NCBI GenBank assembly: GCA_026214975.1
Contig: CM047808.1
Location: 55,578,583 to 55,642,582, forward strand
Length of the DNA stretch: 64,000 bases
Direction of reading: 5' to 3'
DNA from: Gentiana macrophylla
Taxonomy: Eukaryota > Streptophyta > Magnoliopsida > Gentianales > Gentianaceae
Part shown: piece after piece, positions 54,868 to 64,000 of the stretch
Position numbering within the stretch: position 1 is the first letter of the stretch
Layout: every line of letters begins with the position of its first letter
The notes under the pieces: generated by a model
Seen by the model: the letters and a program-made list of their open reading frames with translations, nothing else
The model's database searches: none
Told to the model about the DNA's origin: nothing
Position numbers and translations under genes: made by a program

Positions 54868-55278
54868 GGTTGTTAGTCATGATGCAAAGCATTGAAAATC
54901 AGAAACTTAAAAAAGTTTTCAAAGAATTTTCAAAAGTGAAACAAGTAGGATTACTTCAGAACAGAAGCACTGCTCTGATACCAATTTTTGGTTCCTTGAA
55001 AAGGCTTTGGTTAAGTTTAGAGGAGGGGTGAATAAACTTAACACTTAAAACTTTTGGAGTTAACAAACTCAGCAAGGTTAGTAGCCTGCTAACTACTCAG
55101 TAGTCTCTTGACCACTCAGTAGTCTGCTGACTGTTGATGTAACTGAATTTGTTGCAGCGGAATATATTTAGTTTAAGCCTTATTACTTGTTAAAAGAATG
55201 ATACTAAGTATTGGATACTCAGTAGTGTAAGTGTGTGATTCAGTTGCTAGTTTCAGTAGGTTGATGTGATCAGTATAC
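54868..55278 (-). repeat. Sire-6 gag start, primer site and truncated LTR-A
   Basis: Minus strand: LTR-A end from 55278 to about 54986 (terminus decayed, GGAACCAAAAA where others have GGGACCAACA), primer site TTGGTATCAGAGC (about 54985-54973), leader, and a gag ATG region (TGACTAACAACCAGTAT, start codon changed) that continues at 41111 beyond Sire-3. About 1.4 kb of the LTR is missing on the right. Confidence 0.82.
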
Positions 55279-55865
55279 CAACATCTAGCTTGATTCAAAG
55301 ACAATAGGGGCCGACCTACTCACCCATCCAGCTCGCCGTCCAACCGCTCCGACAGACAACCGAGTTTACATATGACGGTTAAAGGTGAAGAGCTCGCAGT
55401 GGCCTCAACATAAGCCTGCCCATCAGAGCATGCCGACGACACGCACACCAGCTTACCACCTCTTGTAAACGCCGACTATAACATTTATAAGTAGCGGTGT
55501 CCCCTCACACACCAGAACTACGTCATTTGGCTTGATCCATTACACTTAATGGTACATAGGCAGCCACCTCGGCACATCTATAATCCCTCCCCAAAAAAAA
55601 CACCCTTTTTTTTTATTCATTTGGTGTACTTGATCTTCACATAGATCTTCATATTGTTCTTGAGATAAAATGACATAAAACTAGAATAAACCATGCATAA
55701 ATAGCTAGATATCCACCATTTGCTCCGTTTGTGATATTGCCGGCAATATCAATTGGCTCCATTACTGGGAAAATTATGCGTTTTAGCATTTTTTTGCCGG
55801 TCGGATCTGTGATTCACAACGGTTTTTTGTTTCAGTTCCGACAATCCGAAACTGTCTTTTCCTAG
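55279..55865 (+). repeat. Gypsy-like LTR end, degenerate primer site and leader
   Basis: TTAATGGTACATAGGCAGCC (about 55544-55563) matches a sequence typical of Tat-type gypsy LTR ends, and ATTGGCTCCATTACTGGGAA (about 55758-55777) resembles the degenerate Asp-tRNA primer site TGGCGCCGTTGCCGGGGA of that group. A TATA-like ACATTTATAAGTAG stands at 55479-55492. The 90 bp after the primer site are leader-like, then Sire-4 inserts. Confidence 0.55.
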
Positions 55866-57610
55866 TGTTGGAAATAAAATTTATATTTTGATGATAATTC
55901 ATCACTTATTCGGTTATTGTTTTTTGACCCCATTGATGAAGTGTCATAACTAGTTGTTATAGTGCAAAGCAAGAAGATGTCTAGAAATCAATGTATATGA
56001 TTTAATAGAGTCTGATATTTGTATAAGTTAATCAGACAAGCACTGTAATAGGTCTAGGTTTAGAACAGAGAAATTGGGTAATCAACTAAATGAAACTAAG
56101 ATCCTAAAGAGATACTGGAAACCTAACATAAGAGCACACCAACAGAAACTGAAGAAGGTAAGTTCGATAAAGGACACAAACTCGGTTGGATTATCTAGAA
56201 CTGAAGGCTGAGGGATCAGACTCTGTTATTGAAGACTGAAGAACTGAGGGTTCAAACTCAGTTTATGAAGACTAAGTCGAGACTGTAAAGTTAGACTTTA
56301 GGCAAGATTGTGATGACCTGAGCTGACTTTATGGATATTGTATAAAGGCCTAAGAATCATAAGGACAATGATATCTTAGATAATTGTTTGAGAATAGTGT
56401 ACTCTAATTTAGTCAATTATGATCAGATGAAGGATAGAGTACTGAGATTTTAAAGAAGAGTAAAAACTCAGTTAATACTCTTAAAAACTGGAAACTGACT
56501 ACGTCATGTTTAAATCAGTTTTTAACTGAAGCTAAGAAAAACTGAAGATAAATCAGACAGTTAAAAGATAAGCAATCTTATTGGATACGCATAAATGTCG
56601 GGAAGGACACTGACACACAAAAGGAGAGCAGGACCACTAACGGCTATAAGTATTCAAATTCAAATGTTCTAACCGTTAGAGAAACACCTATAAATAGATC
56701 ACTTCTACCACAAGAAGAGATGCGGAATTCTAGAATTAATCTAGTCAAGAAAGATCATACTAAGGGGGAAAAGCAAATCGAATGAATTCATGCTAAGCAC
56801 TTAATTACAAGATCAAGTAATATCTTCAAGTGTTCATAAGCATTCAAAGAAACATCAAGATAAATCATTTGAAGAAGAACAGAGTTGTGCATAACTTACA
56901 TATCAAGATGAGAAAGCTCAAATCACAAATTGAATCATAGTTATTGATTCAAATCTCAACTTTGATTTTATCAAAGGTCTTAGACTGTGAAACACCAAGA
57001 AGGTGAGAAGGACAGTTGAGCTGCAGTCAGGAAGATTGTGTTTGTGATGAGCTGGTGAAGAGGCAACTCAACCCTCTAATGACCAGTGTAGCAAGTTTAG
57101 TTCAAACAACAATTCTACCTGTTGAAGACTGAAGCTGGAAGATTGTGAAGCTAGGGATTAGTGAAGAACAATCAAATGTCTAGAATTTACTTTGTGTCTT
57201 GTAACTGTAAACCTCAAGAACATAGTGGATTTGGCCTCCGCATCACAGGAGAAGAGTGGACTGACAGGATTACACCACCTGGAACCACTATAATTCTTGT
57301 CTATATACCTTACACATTTACTTACTGCATTATAGTTATATTCATCTAGTTCACATACTCAGCAAACACAAGAAACTGAGTCAGAATATTAACCGATAAC
57401 TCATATTTTACAAGGCTTAATTTAATCCGCTGCCAGTTAACTTAGCTAATGATAAGTCAGTTTTGACTTATACTCAGCTAAGTTAGCTTAACTCCGCACA
57501 AGTTTAAGTTGAACTAAATCTTTTTTAAGATTCAGTTCTCAGTTAGGTTTTTGGTGACAAGTTTATTCACCCCCCTCTAAACTTGTGTTAACCTTTTCAA
57601 GGGACCAACA
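55866..57610 (+). repeat. Sire-4 5' LTR (LTR-A)
   Basis: 1745 bp, TGTTGGAAATAAAATTTATA to TCAAGGGACCAACA. Its left two thirds is more diverged than the other LTR-A copies. A 62-codon frame (57161-57349) is not a recognised gene. Confidence 0.9.
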
Positions 57611-57730
57611 ATTGGTATCGGAGCGAAGGTTTATTCTCAAGAGATCCAATCGAATCTCAAGATCGCTTTGTTTGCTCAAAATAATCGGGTAATGATTATT
57701 TTCGATACCAACAATTGGTATCGGAGCGAA
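57604..57730 (+). repeat. Sire-4 duplicated primer-binding site
   Basis: A 24-bp block beginning ACCAACAATTGGTATCGGAG occurs at 57604-57627 (LTR end plus primer site) and again at 57707-57730. In the second copy GATACCAACAATTGGTATC (57705-57723) forms an 8-bp inverted repeat with a 3-nt loop. Confidence 0.85.
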
Positions 57731-57871
57731 TCTTCTATTTTGAAGAGATCTCCGATTGAGCGTTTATTCAGTTTGAAATAACTGTGTATCAGTCGTCTCT
57801 TTGACCAACCTTAGCTGATTCTTTAAATCAAATTGTTTGGTTAAGTTTTTAAAGTTTTTCAAAACTGCATC

Positions 57872-58660
57872 ATGGATACGCAGCATCACTTTAGAAAATT
57901 GATAAACTGTTCATTTTTAAGATTTGATGAATAAAAAAGTAAATTGCAAGCTCTGTTGACTGATACTCAAGAAAAACTGATTGAAACATTCATTGAAGAT
58001 CCATCAGTCATGAAGTCTGAAGAAAATGATGAGACTCTACCCATAAGATTTGGAGGAAATGACTATGGTGAGAATGATGAAGAAATTATACTATTTGGAA
58101 CTAATCTGATGAACAACTCTACCAAATCAAGAAAAGGCAAGCAGATATTGGAATATGAAGTAGATGAAACTAAGAACTTATCAGTCAAACATCATGAGGC
58201 AAGTACTTTCACTTTGAACACTCACACTGCCATGAACAATCATAGAAATGAAGATTTCAATGAAACCTTGGACATACTCATAAAGGAATTAGAGGTAATT
58301 CAAAAGAATTATGAGAATTTCAGAAAGGAAAAAGATCTATTGAAAACTGAAGTTCTAAGATTGACTGCTGAGATCAATCTTATCAAGGCTAATAATGGAA
58401 CTAAAGAAATTTGCTCAATTGATGAACTAACAGAGGTAATAAACATCACAGAATCATCAGTTGATACAATTCCTAACGTTCAGTTCAAACCTGGAAAACC
58501 ATATGGAGACAGAACCAGTTTAGGGTTTGATAGTCAGCAAAATTCTAAGATCAGACCTAGTACACCTGCACCTAAGTTTGTAGCTGCACAAAAATCAAAA
58601 ACTCATAAAACTGACAATATTATTAGAACTGATAATTACTCAGCGTAGCCTCGAACTAAA
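57872..58660 (+). pseudogene. Sire-4 gag, internally deleted
   Basis: ATG at 57872 opens MDTQHHFRKLINCSFLRFDE, then TAA, and the same frame goes on to 58648 (LQALLTDTQEKLIETFIEDP, homologous to the Sire-3 IQAYLAATHDEMMDVLTDGP segment). The capsid core and zinc knuckles are missing. What follows is acidic/coiled-coil sequence (LIKELEVIQKNYENFRKEKD) and FKPGKPYGDRTSLGFDSQQ. Confidence 0.82.
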
Positions 58661-59090
58661 ATGTACAAAACTATAAAATCAGTCAGTGGCAAAAAGCAAA
58701 CTGAAAGATTTTACAGAAAGTATCAGAGGATTGAAAAAGGCAAAACTGATCAGAAATCAGTCAAAAGAACATTCAAGTCATATTCACAAAAGAATGAAAA
58801 TTATTCAAGGAATAATATATTCAAAGGGAAAGGAAGACTCTTCCCAACTGATGAAGACTGGAATGCACCGGTAGTTTCAAGATCTCATCAGTTTCACAAG
58901 TTTGTTAGACCAAAACATAATAAACCTGTGAAATCTGACTTTATACAGTCAAAATATCAAGAGAGGTATGTAAATACTAAGACTAAGATCAACAAGCCTT
59001 TACCAAGAATTAATAAAAAATGACCCAAACAGGTATGGGTACCAAAGATCTCTCATTCTGTTTTGCAGGAAAAGATCAACAGCTGAAAAC
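58661..59090 (+). pseudogene. Sire-4 gag C-terminal tail to pol junction
   Basis: 58661-59023 is a Lys-rich frame with FKGKGRLFPTDEDWNAPVV. After the stop, QVWVPKISHSVLQE (59027-59070) is the sequence that leads into the protease in the other copies. The protease and all of pol are absent; sequence passes directly into the ORF3 leader. Confidence 0.8.
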
Positions 59091-59466
59091 TGAGAAGTTG
59101 CAATTATTAAAACTGAGTTGTACTTACAACTGAGTTTTTAGATTTACTACAAGATCTGGATAAGGACAAAACTGGACATTTACAGCTGGAGATACACTGC
59201 ACCTACCACATTTACTGATACATGCTACATATGTGACCTACTTTAATCACAACCGTCCATCTTTCCCACTCATCATCCGTTTCTCAATCTCAATGATTCT
59301 TGATAAGATGTTTTGAATCCCACTCAGATCTTTCAACCACTACTTCTATCACGTATAAATATCGTCATATTTTTCCCATTAATTCTTTACACTCAGTCTT
59401 TATATAATCATCCTTTGCAGTTCTTTCTCCCAAATATCCCCAATCTAAATCAATTTTCTTGATATA
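59091..59466. other. Sire-4 spacer before ORF3
   Basis: Non-coding. A TATA-like CACGTATAAATATCGTC (59349-59365) stands about 100 bp upstream of the ORF3 ATG, in the position where Sire-3 has TATATATAACAG, and could drive a separate ORF3 transcript. Confidence 0.45.
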
Positions 59467-60990
59467 ATGGCCTTCATCCGAGTTGAACCTGGAATGATCA
59501 TATCACTTGATCAATTCATTGCTAAATATACTAATCAGATCCTAGCCAAGGAAATCGCAACAAAAATTCGACAAATCAAGGGTTTGGAGCAAGTGTTCAA
59601 CATTAATCTGCAAAGCGTTTTTCTGGATAGCATTGGAGATTTTTATGAATTTTGAAAGACATCCATTGAGGGAGAAGATGTTCACACCCTCACTACCACT
59701 GTTAATGGAAAGGAAATTCAAGTCACTGAGGATCTAATTGCAGATATTTTGGGCTTCAACAAATCTGGAGGCTCTGCAGCTGTCAAATTAAGCAAAGAGC
59801 AGAAAGAAAATTTATGGAAAGTTATAGCCGTAAATTCAGATTCCCCAGTATTGCAGACTGAAAGCACAAGTCTACTCAAACCTGAATTTAATTTTCTTAC
59901 CAAGATGTTGGCAAATTGCGTGATTGGAAATGCAAGAAACTTTAGCAATTTGTCTGGTACCAAACTGGATCTATTGTATGTTATTTGGTTCAAGGAAGAT
60001 TTCAACTGGCAAAGGTACATTCTAGATCAACTTATGGCACAATCTTTTGATGTACCCAAGAAGAAGACAGATATGAAAAAAGGCAGATTTTATCATAAGA
60101 AGACTCTTCCCATTTTAGTTCAAAGAATTCTTGACCACTTTAAAATTACAAAGAAGAAGGAGACTGCAATTGTAGACGGGAAAATTGCAATCATAAAGGA
60201 AAAATATGGAAAGAGGAAAGTAGAGGGTTCTGAAATTGAACCAAAGAAGAAGAGCAGAAGATCAAAGAAACCTCAAACCAGTGCTGAAGTTTTTGAACAA
60301 GTTGATGAACTGATAGAAAGGAAGAGGAAGCTGGAAGCTTCAATTCAAGCAAAGGTTGCTGAAAATGCAAAGAAGGTTTTGGAGCCTTCTCCAACAAAAT
60401 CCGCTACTTCAGTTGCTGAAAGCTCAGCAAAGAAACTGAGAACTAAAGAAACCCCCACCGATCCAATCCAAACTGAGAAAGTCCTTACTTAAAAAGAAAC
60501 CTCAGTTAGAGAAGAAATTGTTCATTCACTGCCAGAAACTGAAATTCAGAGGGAAGCTGACACTCAGGGGGAACAGACCTTGAGAGATGAATTTGATGAT
60601 AAAGAAACTGACAGTGAGGAAAGGATGATTGACTTAGAGACAATGGCTATGCTCAAGCTACTCTCCAAGTCCAGATCCACACCGTGAAAATCAGCATCTA
60701 GAATTGAGTATGAAGAATCATTCATGAACATAGAAACTTCTCAACCTGATGAAAAAGATCCTACTGAAATTGAATCAAGACCTATACAAGTCATCACCCT
60801 GGATGAGCTTGTTAGTGAAACATGATTATTTCCGGAAGACAAGAAAGTAGAAGAATCTGTTGCTGAAGAAGTTATGGAACCAGCAAAAGATCCGGCTGAT
60901 GAACCAACACCTGAAGAAGAACCAGTTGCTGAACTGGAACTTGAGTCAGCAAAAGAACAAGTTACTGAGCATGTAGAAAACTTGTTGCTA
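59467..60990 (+). pseudogene. Sire-4 accessory ORF3, N-terminal and middle parts
   Basis: One continuous frame from ATG 59467 to about 60990, broken only by TGA 59653-59655, TAA 60490-60492 and TGA codons near 60685 and 60822. Residues about 1-190 are the globular domain (ISLDQFIAKYTNQILAKEIA, TTTVNGKEIQVTEDLIADIL, FLTKMLANCVIGNARNFSNL). Then KRILDHFKI-like sequence, a basic cluster EPKKKSRRSKKPQ, coiled coil (ELIERKRKLEASIQAKVAEN), and Glu/Pro-rich repeats (EEPVAELELESAKEQVTEHV). Homologous in plan and in several motifs to the Sire-3 ORF3; no membrane segment. Function unknown. Confidence 0.7.
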
Positions 60991-60998
60991 AAGAAAAT

Positions 60999-61822
60999 TT
61001 GGAAACTGAGCCTATCATCTTAGTTCATATAATTGAAACTGAAACCAGCTTTATCCCAGTTGTTGCTGAAAGGGATACCAGCAAAACTGATCTTGAGAAA
61101 ATTGAAGAAACTAAAAGAATTGAGGCTCCTGTGGAATCTAATCTGCAGATTCCAAGTGAAGTAATCACAACCCTACCTGAATCATTTGTTAAAGTCAGAG
61201 AATTGATAGTAGCTAACTGCAAGAGACTGCACTATTATCAAAATTGGAAACTCGGCTACATGTCAGATCAAAGGAGTCAGTTAGAAGAAATGGAAATCAC
61301 AGAGAAATGGGTGTTTGATCTTTTTAACATCACTCATTTGTCCGAACTGATCAACATTGATGAATTTTTTAGCAATGGATATGCATTGATCAGCGACAGT
61401 CATTGGAATAAAACTGCAGCTGGAGGAAGTTCTAAGAAAGATGACAATGACGACGATGATGATAATTCACAGGGAGATCCCAAGTTGCAAGGAGGAGTTT
61501 TTGATCCTACTCAGGAAAAGAAAACTGGAAATGATAAAGATGTTGCTAATGATGAACATACTTCTGAAGAAAGTAGTGAAGATCCAGACTCTGAAACTCA
61601 GTTAGAATCTGAAGATGAAGAAAAGAAAGGTTATCATCCCCAAATGCACTGCAATGTGGAAATTGTTAGGAAATTCACGCGGAACGCAATGAATTCAAAA
61701 ATTTATTTCCTATCGACCCAAGATCGACTTCGTTTAAGCAATAAACAAACGATGCGTGAGATAGCAAAAGCTGAGGCTGATAAAGTTTGTGAAGAATCTG
61801 ATGATGATTTCAATGTGGAAAT
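60999..61822 (+). pseudogene. Sire-4 ORF3 C-terminal part, interrupted by LTR-B
   Basis: After a shift near 60990: VPVVAERDTSKT-like sequence, SFVKVRELIVANCKRLHYYQ, EKWVFDLFNITHLSELINID, then an acidic run (KKDDNDDDDDNSQGD and EESSEDPDSETQLESEDEEK). From 61652 a copied piece of LTR-B intrudes, ORF3 resumes (TMREIAKAEADKVCEESDDD), and the solo LTR-B starts at 61823. The end of the long frame (VRKSTRERSGIQ onward) is LTR, not protein. Confidence 0.7.
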
Positions 61823-61913
61823 TGTTAGGAAATCTACGCGGGAACGCAGCGGAATTCAAAAATTTATTTCCTATCGACCCAAGATCGACTTCGTTTAAGC
61901 AATAAACAAACGA
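61652..61913. repeat. 102-bp direct repeat containing the LTR-B insertion junction
   Basis: CAATGTGGAAATTGTTAGGA plus about 80 further bp of LTR-B occurs at 61652-61753 and 61811-61913, about 57 bp of ORF3 apart. The first copy has small losses (CGCGGAACGCAATGAATTC against CGCGGGAACGCAGCGGAATTC). Confidence 0.85.
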
Positions 61914-63121
61914 CTTTAATCCGGCTAGATGTTCTTATGTGTGTGACCCGATAGGCTTCCGAATATGTTGGCCGTAGACACAAAGTTGGCCGTAGACAAA
62001 AAGTGCAAATTTCACGAAAATGCCCTTCATGCCCTAACGATCACGGAATAGCGTCTAAGCAACACACGTGACCCCAATCATCGGAAGAGTCAAATGCAAA
62101 TGACTACTACCTTTCATGTGAAACGATTACGTGTAACTTACAATCCTATCATTTGTAATAATATCCATATGTGCGTCGTATAACATTTATAGTCGTCGAG
62201 TGTCAAACATTAACGTGCCGTATCTTATAATCTGGATATCATGCTCTCTCGGCAACTCGTTTACTCCCACTTTTTGCAAAGATTCACAAGAGTAAGACAT
62301 TCCTTATAAGAAGGCCATTTCGGATATTCGATCCCAATCATAGGATACGCGATTCCCGGACGACCAATCATGTATACTCCGCATGCTTCAATATCATACC
62401 CAATCACTACCGCATGATCGCCCCGTGGCTAGGGGAAACCTCAATAGTGTCAAAGCATGACAATCCACACCGTGATGCCATGAAGACTCCGGTCAAAAGG
62501 ATAATTACACAACCGTCACATAGTGTGACACTTATCCGTGTAAGTGGGTTAGTCTAACGCGTCGCATTCTCTAATACACGCCCCACGTATAGTCCAAGTG
62601 TCTACACTTCGATAGATCTAGATCTATCCTCGCCTTAAAGATGTAAGACATCCAATACGTGCTAGTCTGCTTTTATACTATCAATGCCCTATTTAATAGT
62701 ACATCACCTAGAGACATTTAAGTATCAAACTTATTAAAGTGATTAGAGATCTCATCAACCATAATCGCTATCATGGTTTCTATCACGCATCACGCTCATA
62801 CTAAGGATCTTTGGGCATATCATTCTTTGACTAAATCAAACTCACTTTGATTATCAAACAAAAATCATCAAGAAACTTGTTTGGGTCCATAAATGGATCT
62901 AAGCGAGCTTACATATCATATTACGTCCACATGAACAATGAAGTATGCCCAGCGTCTAAGGGCGTTATCATATAACAATTCACAATTGGTTCTTTAAAAG
63001 AACATAAATATGACAACAGAAAAGCCATTTTATATATGTATAAACATAAAGAAATAGTAGAAATGATCCGACCCGGTCGGATCCGGTCCAACCCGATTGG
63101 GTTTAGGACACTATTCCAACA
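61823..63121 (-). repeat. Solo LTR-B (minus), TSD GAAAT
   Basis: 1299 bp from TGTTAGGAAATCTACGCGGG to CACTATTCCAACA, flanked by GAAAT at 61818-61822 and 63122-63126. It is shorter than the copy at 27621 by loss of its AT-rich middle. ORF3 coding resumes directly after it (SPVREIDQSSLEKVMRQSEE). Confidence 0.92.
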
Positions 63122-63414
63122 GAAATATCACCAGTCAGAGAAATTGACCAGTCTAGTCTGGAAAAAGTAATGAGACAATCTGAGGAGAGGAGAAAGTCTG
63201 TGGAATACAAAGAAAAACTCAAGAAGATTGTTCCTAATCCTATCAAAAAACAAAAGTGACTGAAACTGGAGCAAATAAAACTGAAGTGCAAAAAGCTGAA
63301 ACTGGAAAAGACATTCCTACACAAGTTGACATTAACAAGTTCTATCACAACGAACTTATCCGCATTCAGAAAGATGATATCAGTTTATTTGGAAAAGTGT
63401 TAAAGTCCTTGCAT
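63122..63414 (+). pseudogene. Sire-4 ORF3, continuation after LTR-B
   Basis: ISPVREIDQSSLEKVMRQSE, then KSVEYKEKLKKIVPNPIKKQ, a stop/shift near 63258, and 63256 onward with VDINKFYHNELIRIQKDDIS and FGKVLKSLHHYKKTC. The CACTA element cuts in at 63415, so the last codons of that frame are transposon sequence. Confidence 0.7.
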
Positions 63415-64000
63415 CACTACAAGAAAACTTGTTTAAAGGAACGACATTTTGTTGTCCCTTTAAAGACATTATCGTCCCAATAATTGTTTAAAGGGACGAC
63501 ACGTCGTCCCTATAAATCTGTCCCTTCTGCTTTGTCCCTTTAAAGAACGGGCATCTTTAAAGGGACGACAAAATCGTCCCTTTAAATGAATGCTGACGTG
63601 GCACGAATTTTTCTAAGAAAATTCAACGTGCTGACATGACATTCTTTGAAGGGACGACAATGTCGTCCCTATAAACATGATTCATTTAATTTCACAAAAA
63701 AATTTATTATTAGGAAAAAAAATTATTTTTTTTATAAAAATGTTTTTTGGGACGACAATGTCGTCCCTAAAAAGATTATACATTTAATTTTCATAATAAA
63801 ATTTAATACGAAAAAACAAATTTTTTTATAGAAAACAATTAAAGGGACGACAATGTCGTCCCTTCAACTCAATATTTTTTAATATTTTAAAAATAAATAT
63901 TAAATTAATTTAATATAAATAAAATTATTTTTTTACATTTTTTCATGAAATTGTCTTTTGGGACGACATGTCGTCCCTAAAAACCAAAAAAATAAGTTTT
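63415..64000. mobile_element. CACTA (En/Spm) transposon, left end; continues past the window
   Basis: CACTACAAGAAAAC at 63415-63428 is the canonical plant CACTA terminus; the preceding CAT would be the 3-bp TSD. Inside is a dense subterminal array of GGGACGACA/TGTCGTCCC units. AT-rich spacers separate the units. No transposase coding lies within the window. Confidence 0.9.
63433..63977. repeat. Palindromic subterminal array of the CACTA element
   Basis: Perfect palindromes GGGACGACACGTCGTCCC (63493-63510), GGGACGACAATGTCGTCCC (63651-63669, 63749-63767, 63844-63862; odd spacer base) and GGGACGACATGTCGTCCC (63960-63977), plus imperfect ones at about 63437-63460 and 63562-63580. From 63651 they come about every 95-115 bp. 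Subterminal repeats are transposase-binding sites in this superfamily (family knowledge). Confidence 0.92.

Larger units (their letters stand above)
55866..63414 (+). mobile_element. Sire-4, pol-less Sirevirus-like element (5' part; runs into a CACTA insertion)
   Basis: 5' LTR 55866-57610, duplicated primer site, gag fragments, gag C-terminal motifs, then accessory ORF3 without any integrase, RT or RNase H between. A solo LTR-B sits in ORF3, and a CACTA element at 63415 interrupts ORF3 again; the 3' LTR would lie past the window. It could only move with proteins from another element. Confidence 0.88.

Noticed and set aside
55855..55867. CACTA right terminus (TTTTCCTAGTG just before Sire-4)
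   Set aside because: The TG belongs to the Sire-4 LTR start, no subterminal repeats or left end were found, and the gypsy leader explains the position.
63433..63977. CRISPR-like array (regular palindromes with spacers)
   Set aside because: Plant nuclear context, canonical CACTA terminus alongside, unit shorter than CRISPR repeats and AT-rich non-unique spacers.
1..64000. tRNA, rRNA or other structured RNA genes
   Set aside because: Only primer-binding sites complementary to tRNA ends were found; no full tRNA or rRNA sequence recognised.

Overview
The window looks like a nuclear segment of a eudicot plant genome. One interrupted host gene lies at the left (about 0.9-16 kb). The rest is almost wholly nested, decayed transposable elements. 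Plant signs are short-LTR Ty1/copia elements primed by initiator Met tRNA, Sirevirus-type copia elements with 1.7 kb LTRs, a Tat-like Ty3/gypsy fragment, a CACTA end, hAT and other MITEs, and a host gene with plant-style GT-AG introns. The species cannot be named from this sequence.

Host gene (minus strand). Six consecutive, phase-compatible exons between 16017 and 866 encode the first 205 residues of a plant EFR3-family (SRL2/EFOP-like) armadillo-repeat protein, the plasma-membrane anchor of the PI4-kinase alpha complex. The gene runs off the left edge. Intron 4 (1203-14900) is 13.7 kb because it has taken a full-length copia (Copia-1, TSD ATAAA), an antisense copia (Copia-A) split by another full-length copia (Copia-2, TSD GTRAC), and a 3'-truncated copia (Copia-3). 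Intron 6 carries a 460-bp hAT-type MITE with an 8-bp TSD and a telomere-like core. About 16-20 kb holds the gene's upstream region, a 361-bp MITE-like element and unassigned sequence.

20-31 kb. A copia LTR (LTR-C) holds a solo LTR of family B (TSD AAACC), which holds a solo LTR of family A (TSD ATTAA). Next come about 3 kb of coding-free sequence, an inverted family-B LTR with its primer site, and a Ty3/gypsy RNase H-integrase fragment.

31-63.4 kb. This is a nest of Sirevirus-like copia elements (family-A LTRs; polypurine tract AAAAAGGGGGAAAT; primer site TTGGTATCGGAGC). Sire-3 (minus, 41117-54862, TSD ATACT) is structurally complete and sits inside the gag of an older minus-strand relative (Sire-6), now in three pieces. 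Sire-5 (plus, 33486-40188) and Sire-4 (plus, from 55866) are internally deleted. All three better-preserved elements carry a rapidly evolving accessory ORF between pol and the 3' LTR: an N-terminal globular domain, charged and Gln-rich stretches with NLS-like clusters, and coiled coil, with no visible membrane segment. It is the most interesting candidate system here. A solo family-B LTR (TSD GAAAT) interrupts it in Sire-4.

Right edge. From 63415 a CACTA transposon begins (CACTACAAGAAAA terminus) with at least six palindromes built on GGGACGACA/TGTCGTCCC. It continues past the window.

No transposon coding frame is intact. Elements were ordered by LTR, TSD and nesting logic read by eye; no alignments were run.
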